From NCBI RefSeq assembly GCF_002081715.1, contig NZ_MUKP01000026.1, positions 1 to 64,000 of the forward strand: DNA of 64,000 bases, written 5' to 3'. The DNA comes from Nocardia donostiensis. GTDB taxonomy: Bacteria > Actinomycetota > Actinomycetes > Mycobacteriales > Mycobacteriaceae. Below the pieces are notes generated by a model, which did not search any database, had not been told where the DNA came from, and saw only the letters and a list, made by a program, of their open reading frames with translations. This document shows, one piece after another, positions 42,448 through 51,605 of the stretch; within the stretch, counting starts at the first letter, position 1; each line of letters opens with the position of its first letter. The position numbers were made by a program, and so were the translations under genes.

Positions 42448-42969
42448 GTGACCTATGCCGCCCTGGCCGAGCGATTGATCTCGCTCGGCATGATCTCTGT
42501 CGATACCGCGCACAATGTGCTCACCGATATGGGCGACCGACAGCACGACAAGTTGGACGACGAAGAGGACTTGTCCTACGCTCTGGTCGATTTCGAGGTG
42601 GCGTTTGCGGCCTACGGAGACAGTGTCGACGACTTGGAGGGCGCCTACCACAGCATGCTGCTCGACGCAGCAGCGTGCAGTGGTGGAACTGTCGTCATAG
42701 ACGACGTCGAACTGACCATCGACCCGGAGCAGGGGGATGTCCTGCGGTTCGTCCGCAATGGTTCGACCGTCGAATGGACGTTGGATCACCAATGGGACCG
42801 CTATGTGGACCACATGGGCATCTTGTCTCACGTCGACGCTCTCAACCCAGGCGATGGCAGAGTCTTCCGGTCGGTCGAGCTCGATGAGCCGGGAGACAAT
42901 TTTTATGTACTCGCCACCGACGAGCAGGCACTGGTCCTGACGAATGAGTTCGGCCTACGCCTCGACTGA
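42448..42969 (+). CDS. Hypothetical acidic protein, 173 aa
   Basis: A strongly acidic protein (TDMGDRQHDKLDDEEDLSYA, then DVELTIDPEQGDVLRFVRNG and VEWTLDHQWDRYVDHMGILS). Family not recognised; length and acidity resemble immunity-type proteins, but no toxin gene is adjacent. GTG 42448 has GAGAGGA upstream; GTG 42430 is possible. The open frame back to 42091 is a shadow of the preceding gene. Confidence 0.6.
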   Translation: MTYAALAERLISLGMISVDTAHNVLTDMGDRQHDKLDDEEDLSYALVDFEVAFAAYGDSVDDLEGAYHSMLLDAAACSGGTVVIDDVELTIDPEQGDVLRFVRNGSTVEWTLDHQWDRYVDHMGILSHVDALNPGDGRVFRSVELDEPGDNFYVLATDEQALVLTNEFGLRLD

Positions 42970-43123
42970 TTCCGCGCTCGCGTGCGGTCTCTCGACGCCT
43001 TTCGCCGAACTGGCGTGCACTTGCGATAGTGGCAGTCGTCCTGACTACGATCACCACCGCTGAGCCACGGAAGTCCGGCCGTTCACCGCTCGGTTTCCCG
43101 ATACAGCCCGGATTCGGAAACGC

Positions 43124-43159
43124 CGAAGGCCCGCCTCCCGAACGGGAAGCGGGCCTTCG
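43124..43159 (-). terminator. Terminator ending the S10 operon
   Basis: CGAAGGCCCGC (43124-43134) and GCGGGCCTTCG (43149-43159) form a perfect 11-bp stem extended by CCCG/CGGG pairing inside. It follows the rpsQ stop by 29 bp, so transcription of the ribosomal operon ends here. Confidence 0.85.
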
Positions 43160-43187
43160 AACAACGACTGCCAGCCGAGTAGAAGGC

Positions 43188-43463
43188 TTACTTGGCCTTC
43201 TCCAAGACCTCCACCAGCCGCCACCGCTTGGTGGCCGACTGCGGGCGGGTCTCCATCAGCTGCACACGGTCGCCGATACCGGCGATCTCGTTCTCGTCGT
43301 GCGCCTTCACCTTCGAGGTGGTGCGGATGATCTTGCCGTAGAGCGGGTGCTTGACCCGGTCTTCCAGCTCCACCACGATCGTCTTGTTCATCTTGTCCGA
43401 AACGACGTAGCCGATCCGCACTTTACGACGGCCGCGCACCTCGGTCACCTTCTCGTCGCTCAT
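43188..43463 (-). CDS. rpsQ: 30S ribosomal protein S17
   Basis: 91 aa, last gene of the S10 operon. Typical S17 sequence: RKVRIGYVVSDKMNKTIVVE, HPLYGKIIRTTSKVKAHDE, VQLMETRPQSATKRWRLVEV. It binds 16S rRNA near the 5' domain. The ATG overlaps the rpmC stop by 4 nt. A terminator, not rplN, follows. Confidence 0.97.
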   Translation of the reverse strand: MSDEKVTEVRGRRKVRIGYVVSDKMNKTIVVELEDRVKHPLYGKIIRTTSKVKAHDENEIAGIGDRVQLMETRPQSATKRWRLVEVLEKAK

Positions 43464-43699
43464 GCCGCATCTCCCTTATCAGCGGGTCCGGTGGCCAGAC
43501 CGAGCTCACGCTCACGCATGACCGTGTAGATACGCGCGATCTCGTGACGCACCACACGCAGACGACGGTTGTTGGTCAACTGGCCCGTCGCCATCTGGAA
43601 GCGCAGGTTGAACAGCTCTTCCTTCGATTCACGCAGGCGGGAGACGAGCTCCTCCTCGGTCAGCTCGCGGAGCTCTGCGGCCGGAGTTCCAGTAGCCAT
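43460..43699 (-). CDS. rpmC: 50S ribosomal protein L29
   Basis: 79 aa from ATG 43699: ELRELTEEELVSRLRESKEE then LFNLRFQMATGQLTNNRRLR, the L29 two-helix hairpin at the peptide exit. The open frame to 43843 is not used; the ATG overlaps the rplP stop as TGATG and the stop overlaps the rpsQ ATG. Confidence 0.97.
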   Translation of the reverse strand: MATGTPAAELRELTEEELVSRLRESKEELFNLRFQMATGQLTNNRRLRVVRHEIARIYTVMRERELGLATGPADKGDAA

Positions 43700-44115
43700 C
43701 AGAACTGCTCCTCCCTCGTCACGATCCTGCACTTCATCGGGAGCTTGTGCATCGCACGGCGCAACGCCTCGCGCGCAATCTCCTCGTTCGGGAAACTCAT
43801 CTCGAACATCACCCGGCCGGGCTTGACGTTCGCAACCCACCACTCCGGCGAACCCTTACCGGAACCCATGCGGGTTTCGGCGGGCTTCTTGGTGAGCGGG
43901 CGATCCGGGTAGATGTTGATCCAGATCTTGCCGCCACGCTTGATGTGGCGGGTCATCGCGATACGCGCCGACTCGATCTGCCGGTTGGTGACGTAGCCCG
44001 GCTCGAGCGCCTGGATACCGAAATCACCGAACGCCACCGAGGTGCCGCCCTTGGAGATACCGGTACGGCTCGGGTGATGCTGCTTGCGGTACTTGACCTT
44101 ACGAGGCATCAGCAT
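43699..44115 (-). CDS. rplP: 50S ribosomal protein L16
   Basis: 138 aa, the standard length, from ATG 44115 (MLMPRKVKYRKQHH). GGKIWINIYPDRPLTKKPAE and RMGSGKGSPEWWVANVKPGR are diagnostic. It helps form the tRNA-binding A-site region of 23S rRNA. The start is 4 bp after the rpsC stop; the longer open frame to 44283 overlaps rpsC and is rejected. Confidence 0.97.
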   Translation of the reverse strand: MLMPRKVKYRKQHHPSRTGISKGGTSVAFGDFGIQALEPGYVTNRQIESARIAMTRHIKRGGKIWINIYPDRPLTKKPAETRMGSGKGSPEWWVANVKPGRVMFEMSFPNEEIAREALRRAMHKLPMKCRIVTREEQF

Positions 44116-44119
44116 GGCG

Positions 44120-44917
<798 letters not shown>

Positions 44918-45316
44918 TTACTTTGCCCCTCCCTTCCGGCGGCCACGAGTGCCACCGGCGGTGGGGACGCTCTCGACCTCGATGGTGATGTGGCTGGTGC
45001 GCTTGCGGATACGGAACGCCCGGCCCTGGGCGCGCGGCTGGAACCGCTTCATGGTGGCGCCCTCGTCGACGTAGGCCGTCGAGATGACCAGGGTGTCGGG
45101 GTTGAGGCCGAGGTTGTTCTCGGCGTTCGCCGCGGCACTGGCCACGACCTTGGCGACCGGCTCGCTCGCGGCCTGCGGCGCGAACTTGAGCAGGGCGAGG
45201 GCGTCTTCGACCCGCTTGCCGCGGACCAGGTCCACCACTCGACGAGCCTTCATCGGGGTGACGCGAACGTACTTCGCCGTAGCGCGGGCAGTCGGATTCT
45301 GAATATCAGTCGTCAT
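44918..45316 (-). CDS. rplV: 50S ribosomal protein L22
   Basis: 132 aa: YVRVTPMKARRVVDLVRGKR, then DTLVISTAYVDEGATMKRFQ and RAQGRAFRIRKRTSHITIEV, the loop that lines the exit tunnel. ATG overlaps the rpsS stop by 4 nt. Confidence 0.97.
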   Translation of the reverse strand: MTTDIQNPTARATAKYVRVTPMKARRVVDLVRGKRVEDALALLKFAPQAASEPVAKVVASAAANAENNLGLNPDTLVISTAYVDEGATMKRFQPRAQGRAFRIRKRTSHITIEVESVPTAGGTRGRRKGGAK

Positions 45317-45594
45317 CGCCGCTTGCTCTTCCGATCTTCCTTGACGTGGCTCCGGAACGTCCTGGTCGGTGCGAACTCACCGAGCTTGTGCCCGACCATG
45401 TTCTCCGAGACGAACACCGGCACGTGCTTACGGCCGTCGTGGACGGCGAAGGTGTGACCGATGAAGTCCGGGGTGATGGTCGAACGACGCGACCAGGTCT
45501 TGATGACCTGCTTGGTGCCCTTGTCGTTCTGCACGTCCACCTTCGCTTGGAGGTGGTCGTCGACGAACGGGCCCTTCTTGAGGCTGCGTGGCAT
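45313..45594 (-). CDS. rpsS: 30S ribosomal protein S19
   Basis: 93 aa: MPRSLKKGPFVDDHLQAKVD, SRRSTITPDFIGHTFAVHDG, HKLGEFAPTRTFRSHVKEDR. Sits 15 bp after rplB with a GGAGG site. Confidence 0.97.
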   Translation of the reverse strand: MPRSLKKGPFVDDHLQAKVDVQNDKGTKQVIKTWSRRSTITPDFIGHTFAVHDGRKHVPVFVSENMVGHKLGEFAPTRTFRSHVKEDRKSKRR

Positions 45595-45609
45595 TTCTTA
45601 CCTCCTCCT

Positions 45610-46446
45610 TCAGCGCTTCTTGCCGGTACGACGGCGGCGGACGATGAGCTTGTCACTGGGACGGTTGGGCTTGCGGGTGCGGCCTTCCGGCTGGCCCCAG
45701 GGCGAGACCGGGTGGCGACCACCGGAGGTCTTGCCCTCACCACCGCCGTGCGGGTGGTCGACGGGGTTCATCACGACACCACGAACCGTGGGACGGCGGC
45801 CCTTCCAGCGCATCCGGCCCGCTTTGCCCCAGTTGATGTTCGACTGTTCGGCGTTGCCGACCTCGCCGACGGTGGCGCGGCAGCGCACGTCGACGCGGCG
45901 GATTTCACCGGAGGGCATACGCAGCGTGGCGTAGGGGCCTTCCTTACCGAGCAGCTGGACGCTGGAACCGGCCGAGCGGGCCATCTTGGCGCCGCCGCCG
46001 GGCCGCAGCTCCACGGCGTGGACGGTGGTACCGGTCGGGATATTACGCAGCGGCAGGTTGTTGCCGGGCTTGATATCCGCGGTCGGGCCGGATTCGATCG
46101 GGGTGCCCTGCACCACGCCCTTGGGGGCGATGATGTAGCGCTTCTCGCCGTCGCGGTAGTGCAGCAGCGCGATATGGGCGGTCCGGTTGGGGTCGTACTC
46201 GATGTGTGCGACCTTGGCGGGTACGCCGTCCTTGTCCATCCGGCGGAAGTCGATCAGCCGGTAGGCACGCTTGTGACCGCCACCGCGGTGCCGGGTGGTG
46301 ATCCGGCCGTGGGCGTTGCGGCCACCGCTCTTGCTCAGCGGGCGGATGAGCGACTTCTCGGGGGTCGACCGGGTGATCTCGGCGAAGTCCGAGACAGACG
46401 ACCCGCGGCGGCCCGGGGTTGTCGGCTTGTACTTACGGATTGCCAT
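45610..46446 (-). CDS. rplB: 50S ribosomal protein L2
   Basis: 278 aa: MAIRKYKPTTPGRRGSSVSD, the RNA-binding core, and the C-terminal WGKAGRMRWKGRRPTVRGVV followed by MNPVDHPHGGGEG, which carries the conserved His near the peptidyl-transferase centre. Confidence 0.97.
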   Translation of the reverse strand: MAIRKYKPTTPGRRGSSVSDFAEITRSTPEKSLIRPLSKSGGRNAHGRITTRHRGGGHKRAYRLIDFRRMDKDGVPAKVAHIEYDPNRTAHIALLHYRDGEKRYIIAPKGVVQGTPIESGPTADIKPGNNLPLRNIPTGTTVHAVELRPGGGAKMARSAGSSVQLLGKEGPYATLRMPSGEIRRVDVRCRATVGEVGNAEQSNINWGKAGRMRWKGRRPTVRGVVMNPVDHPHGGGEGKTSGGRHPVSPWGQPEGRTRKPNRPSDKLIVRRRRTGKKR

Positions 46447-46479
46447 GAGTTCTTCTCTGCTTTCTGGACTTCCGGGCGC

Positions 46480-46785
46480 TTACGCGACCGGGCCTCCGAA
46501 GATCTCGATGGGCTTGCTGTCGGCCGAGATGGTCACGAGCGCGCGCTTGGTGTCCTTGCGCTTGCCGTAACCGAAGCGGGTCCGCTTGCGCTTGCCCTGA
46601 CGGTTGGCGGTGTTGACGCTGGTGACCTTCACCCCGAAGATCTTCTCGACGGCGATCTTGATCTGCGTCTTGTTCGAGTCCGGGTGGACCAGGAAGGTGT
46701 AGGTGCCTTCCTCGATCAGCCCGTAGGACTTCTCCGAGATCACCGGCGCCAGCAGGATGTCGCGCGGGTCGGCGATGGTGGTCAC
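46480..46785 (-). CDS. rplW: 50S ribosomal protein L23
   Basis: 101 aa: RDILLAPVISEKSYGLIEEG, FLVHPDSNKTQIKIAVEKIF, VNTANRQGKRKRTRFGYGKR. L23 is the docking site of trigger factor at the exit tunnel. GTG start overlaps the rplD stop. Confidence 0.96.
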   Translation of the reverse strand: MTTIADPRDILLAPVISEKSYGLIEEGTYTFLVHPDSNKTQIKIAVEKIFGVKVTSVNTANRQGKRKRTRFGYGKRKDTKRALVTISADSKPIEIFGGPVA

Positions 46786-47471
46786 TTGCTCTCCTCCTGT
46801 GCAGCCTCAGCCGGGCCGTGCACGAAAGCATTGAGTGCCTCCACGCTGAACACGACCTCGTCGCTCTCCAACACGTCGTAGGTGTTGAGCTGATCCGGCG
46901 CGATGGTGTGCACGTGCTCCAGGTTCCGCGCGCTCTTCCACGCTGCGATGTCCTCACGGCCGAGGACCAGCAGGAACTTCTTCCGGTCCGACAGTTCCGC
47001 CAGGAAGGTCTTCGCGGTCTTGGTCGATGGGGTCTGCCCGGCGACCAGTTCGCTGATCACGTGGATCCGCTCGTTACGCGCCCGGTCCGACAGCGCGCCA
47101 CGCAGCGCGGCGCGAACCATCTTCTTGGGGGTGCGCTGGCTGTAGTCGCGCGGCTTCGGGCCGTGCACGGTGCCACCGCCGGTGAACTGCGGTGCGCGGG
47201 TCGATCCCTGGCGGGCGCGACCGGTGCCCTTCTGCCGGTACGGCTTCTTGCCACCGCCGCGGACCTCGCCGCGGGTCTTGGTGGAGTGCGTGCCCTGCCG
47301 CGCTGCGGCGAGCTGGGCGACGACCACCTGGTGCATCAGCGCGATATTGGCGGTCGCGTCGAAGATCTCCGCGGGGAGCTCGACGGTGCCGCTGGTCTTA
47401 CCGCCGATTTCCTTCACCGGGAGGGTGAGGTTGGCGGATTTCTTCTCCGTACTCACTGCGGAGCTGGTCAT
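46782..47471 (-). CDS. rplD: 50S ribosomal protein L4
   Basis: 229 aa: MHQVVVAQLAAARQGTHSTK, then KTRGEVRGGGKKPYRQKGTG and RARQGSTRAPQFTGGGTVHG, the extended loop reaching into the exit tunnel. ATG overlaps the rplC stop. Confidence 0.97.
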   Translation of the reverse strand: MTSSAVSTEKKSANLTLPVKEIGGKTSGTVELPAEIFDATANIALMHQVVVAQLAAARQGTHSTKTRGEVRGGGKKPYRQKGTGRARQGSTRAPQFTGGGTVHGPKPRDYSQRTPKKMVRAALRGALSDRARNERIHVISELVAGQTPSTKTAKTFLAELSDRKKFLLVLGREDIAAWKSARNLEHVHTIAPDQLNTYDVLESDEVVFSVEALNAFVHGPAEAAQEESK

Positions 47472-48133
47472 GCGTGCGCACCACCCTTCACGGCGCTCTT
47501 GACGATCACGACGCCGCCTTTGCGACCCGGGATCGCACCCTTGATCAGCAGCAGGCCGTTCTCGGCGTCCACCTTGTGGACCGACAGGTTCTGCGTGGTG
47601 ACGCGGTCGTTACCCATCCGGCCTGCCATCCGCATGCCTTTGAACACGCGCCCGGGGGTGGCGCAGCCACCGATGGAGCCGGGGCGGCGGTGCACAGCCT
47701 GCGTACCGTGGCTGGCGCCCTGGCCGCGGAAGCCGTGACGCTTCATGGTGCCCGCGTAACCCTTGCCTTTGCTGGTGCCGGTCACGTCGACATAGGTGCC
47801 TTCTTCGAAGACGTCGGCGGACAGCTCCTGGCCGACCTCGAAGCCGGAGGCGTCGGCGACGCGGATCTCGGCGACGTGACGGCGCGGGGTGACACCGGCC
47901 TTGGCGAACTGGCCGGAGACCGGCTTGTTCACCTTGCGGGGGTCGATGGCGCCGAAGGCGAGCTGCACGGCACTGTAGCCGTCGCGCTCTTCGGTCCGGA
48001 TCTGGGTGACCACGTTGGGGCCTGCCTTGATAACGGTCACCGGGACGACGCGGTTGTTCTCGTCGAACACCTGGGTCATGCCGAGCTTGGTGCCGAGGAT
48101 TCCGGCCGCGGGCCTGTTCTTGTTGTCAGTCAT
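47468..48133 (-). CDS. rplC: 50S ribosomal protein L3
   Basis: 221 aa from ATG 48133 (MTDNKNRPAAGILGTKLGMT). GTSKGKGYAGTMKRHGFRGQ and SIGGCATPGRVFKGMRMAGR are diagnostic. ATG 48151 upstream would run into rpsJ; the inner ATG leaves a 14-bp gap, as expected. Confidence 0.96.
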   Translation of the reverse strand: MTDNKNRPAAGILGTKLGMTQVFDENNRVVPVTVIKAGPNVVTQIRTEERDGYSAVQLAFGAIDPRKVNKPVSGQFAKAGVTPRRHVAEIRVADASGFEVGQELSADVFEEGTYVDVTGTSKGKGYAGTMKRHGFRGQGASHGTQAVHRRPGSIGGCATPGRVFKGMRMAGRMGNDRVTTQNLSVHKVDAENGLLLIKGAIPGRKGGVVIVKSAVKGGAHA

Positions 48134-48147
48134 GTCTCGAGTCCCCG

Positions 48148-48453
48148 TCACTGGATGTTGACGTCGACGCTGGCCGGCAGATCGATGCGCATCAGCGCGT
48201 CGACCGTCTTCGGCGTCGGGTCGAGGATGTCGATCAGCCGCTTGTGCGTGCGCATCTCGAAGTGCTCGCGCGAGTCCTTGTACTTGTGCGGCGAACGGAT
48301 GACGCAGTACACGTTCTTTTCGGTCGGCAACGGCACCGGCCCGACGACCCGGGCACCGGTGCGGGTCACCGTCTCGACGATCTTGCGCGCAGACGCGTCG
48401 ATCGCCTCGTGGTCATAGGCCTTGAGCCTGATGCGGATCTTCTGTCCCGCCAC
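48148..48453 (-). CDS. rpsJ: 30S ribosomal protein S10 / NusE
   Basis: 101 aa: MAGQKIRIRLKAYDHEAIDA, GPVPLPTEKNVYCVIRSPHK, FEMRTHKRLIDILDPTPKTV. First gene of the S10 operon, and also the NusE antitermination factor. AAGGA lies about 12 nt upstream of the ATG. Confidence 0.97.
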   Translation of the reverse strand: MAGQKIRIRLKAYDHEAIDASARKIVETVTRTGARVVGPVPLPTEKNVYCVIRSPHKYKDSREHFEMRTHKRLIDILDPTPKTVDALMRIDLPASVDVNIQ

Positions 48454-48935
48454 GCTAAGTGTCCTTTTCTCCGCTTTCGTTCGTGGTCCGGAAACCGGTC
48501 AGGCATCCGTACCACCCTATTTGCACAGCCCGAACACACGAAGACGTCTCAATGGAGACCACGACCGGGGCACGCCCGATCCTCGCCGCTGTTCATCTGT
48601 CATGGTTCTCCGGTCCACGCGGTCGGGCGTGTCGCTCGGCCGCTCATTCCTCGGCCCTGGAATACACATCCCTGTAAGGCTGTCGGAATACCGTCCCGGA
48701 CGTACCCGCACCGCATCGGTGGGGTACATGATTGGGTTCTGCTCACCAGGCCCGGCAACGCCGCTTCATCAGGAAACTCGCACTACCCGGGTCAAGGCAA
48801 CCCGAACAGTATGCCCGAGAGCTGCGAGCACATCAAATCGGGGGTGGCGGGTCGCTCGAGAGCGGATCGACAGACCCGGCCAGCCGCACGGCCAGTTTCC
48901 CCCATACTCAACTTACCGACAAGTAAGATCGGTCT
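48454..48935. promoter_or_regulatory. S10 operon upstream region and divergent promoter
   Basis: About 480 bp without a gene. It must hold the S10 promoter on the minus strand, though I could not place -10/-35 boxes with confidence. Near the other end, CTTAC-CGACAA-GTAAG (48912-48927) is an interrupted palindrome 9 bp before the hotdog gene ATG and could be a repressor site for it. Confidence 0.45.
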
Positions 48936-49415
48936 ATGACGAACGCGACCGCGACTTTGCGCAGCTGGACGAAACTGCCGGACAACCGGCTCGGGCACGC
49001 CCTGTTCTCGCTGGGCATGGTGGCGCGGGTGCCCTACTTCGGCACCGTGCTACCCACCGTGACGCGACTGGAACCGGGTCTGTGCGAGGTACGGGCACCC
49101 AAATGGTTCGGCATCCACAACCATCTGGGCACCTTCCACGCCATCGCCGCATGCAACCTCGCCGAAGTGGCGATGGGCATGCTCAGCGAGGCGACCGTCC
49201 CGGCCACCCACCGGTGGATCCCCAAGGCGATGAACGTGCAATACCTCGCCAAGGCCGAGACGGGGCTGCGAGCAGTGGCACAACTGCCGGAAACACCGGA
49301 TTTCGGCGAGTTCACCGAAGGCCGGGAACTGATCGTGCCGGTGTCGATCTACGACAAGCGCGGGACGGAAGTCGTGCACGCCGACATCACCACCTGGGTG
49401 ACACCCAAACAGTAA
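48936..49415 (+). CDS. Hotdog-fold protein, DUF4442 thioesterase-like
   Basis: 159 aa. The hotdog helix and strands are read in CEVRAPKWFGIHNHLGTFHA followed by IAACNLAEVAMGMLSEATVP and later MNVQYLAKAETGLRAVA. DUF4442 proteins resemble acyl-CoA thioesterases, but substrates are unknown. A short palindrome overlaps the likely promoter; the Shine-Dalgarno sequence is weak. Confidence 0.78.
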   Translation: MTNATATLRSWTKLPDNRLGHALFSLGMVARVPYFGTVLPTVTRLEPGLCEVRAPKWFGIHNHLGTFHAIAACNLAEVAMGMLSEATVPATHRWIPKAMNVQYLAKAETGLRAVAQLPETPDFGEFTEGRELIVPVSIYDKRGTEVVHADITTWVTPKQ

Positions 49416-49430
49416 CGCTCCCATAACGTT

Positions 49431-50372
49431 TCAATTGCACGGCAAGGTGGGGACCGACTCGCCTTCGGGGGTGAGTGCGGCAACCACCAGGGCAATTGCC
49501 CGTTCGTCGCCGAGCAGACCGCCGTGATCGGCAGTGTTGCCGGGGCAGCCGTCCTGCAACCAGATATTGCGGTTACCGCCTTCGGCGGTGGTCAGCAGCG
49601 CGGTGTCCGGCGGAGTGATCACGGTATCGGCGCGCGACGCGATCGCGGTGTAGCGCACCCCGGGCACCGTCTCCCCCACCGCGTTCAACCGGTTCAGCAG
49701 CGGCGAACCCACCGCCTGCTGCCTGCCGGGAAGACCGAAGACCTGTGCGGCGATCTGCGCTTCGGTCAGCCCGAGGGTAGCCAGATCGGGATATATCTCC
49801 CGCAGCCCGGCCCAGGTGGTGCCCCGGTAGGGCGAGCCGAGCGTGACCACCGAGGACACGGCGGCGCCGCCGTGCTCCCGCAGGTAGGTGCGGATCACCG
49901 TGCCGCCGGTGGAATGGCCGACCAGCGCCACCTTCGCGGCGCCGGTCCGGTCACGGACAGCCTGAACGGCGTCCCCTAGTCCGCCTGCCATCTCGACGAT
50001 ATCGGCGACACCCCAGACCGTGTTCCCGAGCAGAGCGGCGCCGATCGGTCCCGCACCCGCCGACGAACCCGCCTGGCCGCTCACCGCTTCGATCAGGGCC
50101 GGGCCCCGTCCCAGATTGACGGCGAACACACAGTGACCCGCGGCGTGCAGGGCAGGAGCGTAGGCGGCGAAACTGCGCACGGCGTCGGTTCCCGAACCGT
50201 GCACCAGCAGGACCGGCTCGTACCCGCCGGACGGCACGCAGGCAGGGTTGTTGGCGCCGGCCAGCAGCGGGAACACCGGTTCTGCTGCGCTCGGCGCGGC
50301 GAATGCGACCGCGCCGACCGTGACGGCTGCCAACAGACTCGCCAGCCGCGCAACCTGTTGCCGTATCCCCAT
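49431..50372 (-). CDS. Secreted lipase/esterase (alpha/beta-hydrolase)
   Basis: 313 aa from ATG 50372. Signal peptide LASLLAAVTVGAVAFAAPSA, oxyanion-region VLLVHGSGTD, nucleophile GHSTGG in VALVGHSTGGTVIRTYL, and LGSPYRGTTW, as in EstA/LipA-type triacylglycerol lipases; a late NTADHGGLL supplies the likely His. It starts one base after the mycolyltransferase stop (TGACATG), so the two cell-envelope enzymes are made together. Confidence 0.85.
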   Translation of the reverse strand: MGIRQQVARLASLLAAVTVGAVAFAAPSAAEPVFPLLAGANNPACVPSGGYEPVLLVHGSGTDAVRSFAAYAPALHAAGHCVFAVNLGRGPALIEAVSGQAGSSAGAGPIGAALLGNTVWGVADIVEMAGGLGDAVQAVRDRTGAAKVALVGHSTGGTVIRTYLREHGGAAVSSVVTLGSPYRGTTWAGLREIYPDLATLGLTEAQIAAQVFGLPGRQQAVGSPLLNRLNAVGETVPGVRYTAIASRADTVITPPDTALLTTAEGGNRNIWLQDGCPGNTADHGGLLGDERAIALVVAALTPEGESVPTLPCN

Positions 50373-50373
50373 G

Positions 50374-51381
50374 TCATATCCCCAGGGGAGCGGCAAGCAC
50401 TGGCCAGGAACCCTTCAACGCGTCCTGCCAATAACCCCAGGTGTGGGTGCCGACGGGAGGGAAGTTGTAATGCGCCGATATTCCGAGCTCGTTCAGCCGG
50501 TCACGCATATTGTGCGCGCAGTAGTTGGTCGCGGCCTCGATAATTCCGCCGAGCACAATTTGATTCGCAAAACCCCAAGGACCATCCAACGAGTATTCAC
50601 CGCCGTACACGTCATATTGGCCAGGCACGCCGGTTCCCGAGGAAATATAGATCGCTTTTCCACGCAATCCTTCCGCCTGGACGTACGGATCGTTCGCCGC
50701 CCATTCCGGATCCCCCGGCGGACCCCACATATTGTCCATCTCGGCCCAACCCCATTCCTCCACGGTGAGGCGGACGAACTCCCGACCCACCGGGTCGCTG
50801 GTCTGGGCACATCCGCTGTAGGCGGCGACGCTCGAATACAGATCACCGGTGGTGGCGGCCAGTGACAGTGTGGTGGTGCCCGACATCGAGAACCCGGCGA
50901 TCGCGTTGCGGCCGTTGGTACCGAGGAATTCATCGATCACCGGCGGCAGTTCCTCGGTGAGGAAGGTCTTCCACTTCTGTTTGCCCAGGCGCGGGTCGTC
51001 GTGCCGCCAATCCGCGTAATAGCTGAACATCCCGCCGATCGGTTCGATAACATGCACGTTCTTATCCGAGAAGAACTGCAGGGCATCGGTTTCGGTGCCC
51101 CAGGTGGTCCCGTCGACGCCGCCGCCCGCACCGAGCAGCAGGTACAGCGCAGGCCGCGGCTCGCTGGTATCGGCCGCGCGCTGGATCCGCACCTCGATAT
51201 CCCGGTCCATCGCGGCGGCATGGACGGTGAGCGTGACATGGCGCGGATCGTGCTCCTGTACCGCGACGAGCGATGTTTCGGTTTCTGTGCCGGGCGCGGC
51301 CGCAGCCTGCGCCGGAAAGATGCCCAGTGCGATGACCGCTGCGGCGAACACACCGAGCCTGCGGCGGTGGAAACCCCTCAT
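50374..51381 (-). CDS. Antigen-85-like mycolyltransferase/esterase, copy 1
   Basis: 335 aa from ATG 51381 (AAGGGA 5 nt upstream; ATG 51399 less likely). The signal peptide ends near FPAQAAAA. The catalytic domain has PALYLLLGAGGGVDGTTW, the nucleophile elbow IAGFSMSG, YSGCAQTSDPVG, NMWGPPGDPEW and the His motif GTHTWGYW. Such enzymes transfer mycolates to trehalose or arabinogalactan outside the membrane. A paralogue lies at 60523-61590. Confidence 0.9.
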   Translation of the reverse strand: MRGFHRRRLGVFAAAVIALGIFPAQAAAAPGTETETSLVAVQEHDPRHVTLTVHAAAMDRDIEVRIQRAADTSEPRPALYLLLGAGGGVDGTTWGTETDALQFFSDKNVHVIEPIGGMFSYYADWRHDDPRLGKQKWKTFLTEELPPVIDEFLGTNGRNAIAGFSMSGTTTLSLAATTGDLYSSVAAYSGCAQTSDPVGREFVRLTVEEWGWAEMDNMWGPPGDPEWAANDPYVQAEGLRGKAIYISSGTGVPGQYDVYGGEYSLDGPWGFANQIVLGGIIEAATNYCAHNMRDRLNELGISAHYNFPPVGTHTWGYWQDALKGSWPVLAAPLGI

Positions 51382-51605
51382 GATGTCCCTTCTTCGCATA
51401 GGACAATCACGTTATGTTGCGGCACAACACGTTTCACGACTGGAATTGTTGGGCCAACAGAACTGGGGGCATCGCCGGAAATCGCTCGGCGGAAATCGGA
51501 ATTGTTCGGGCAGCAGCGTAACACTTGAACGCCCGAACGCGATCACATCGATTCCAGGCCCGCCGGCGGTTGCGTTCCGCTGAGCGCAGCGGCTTGAATG
51601 CCTGC

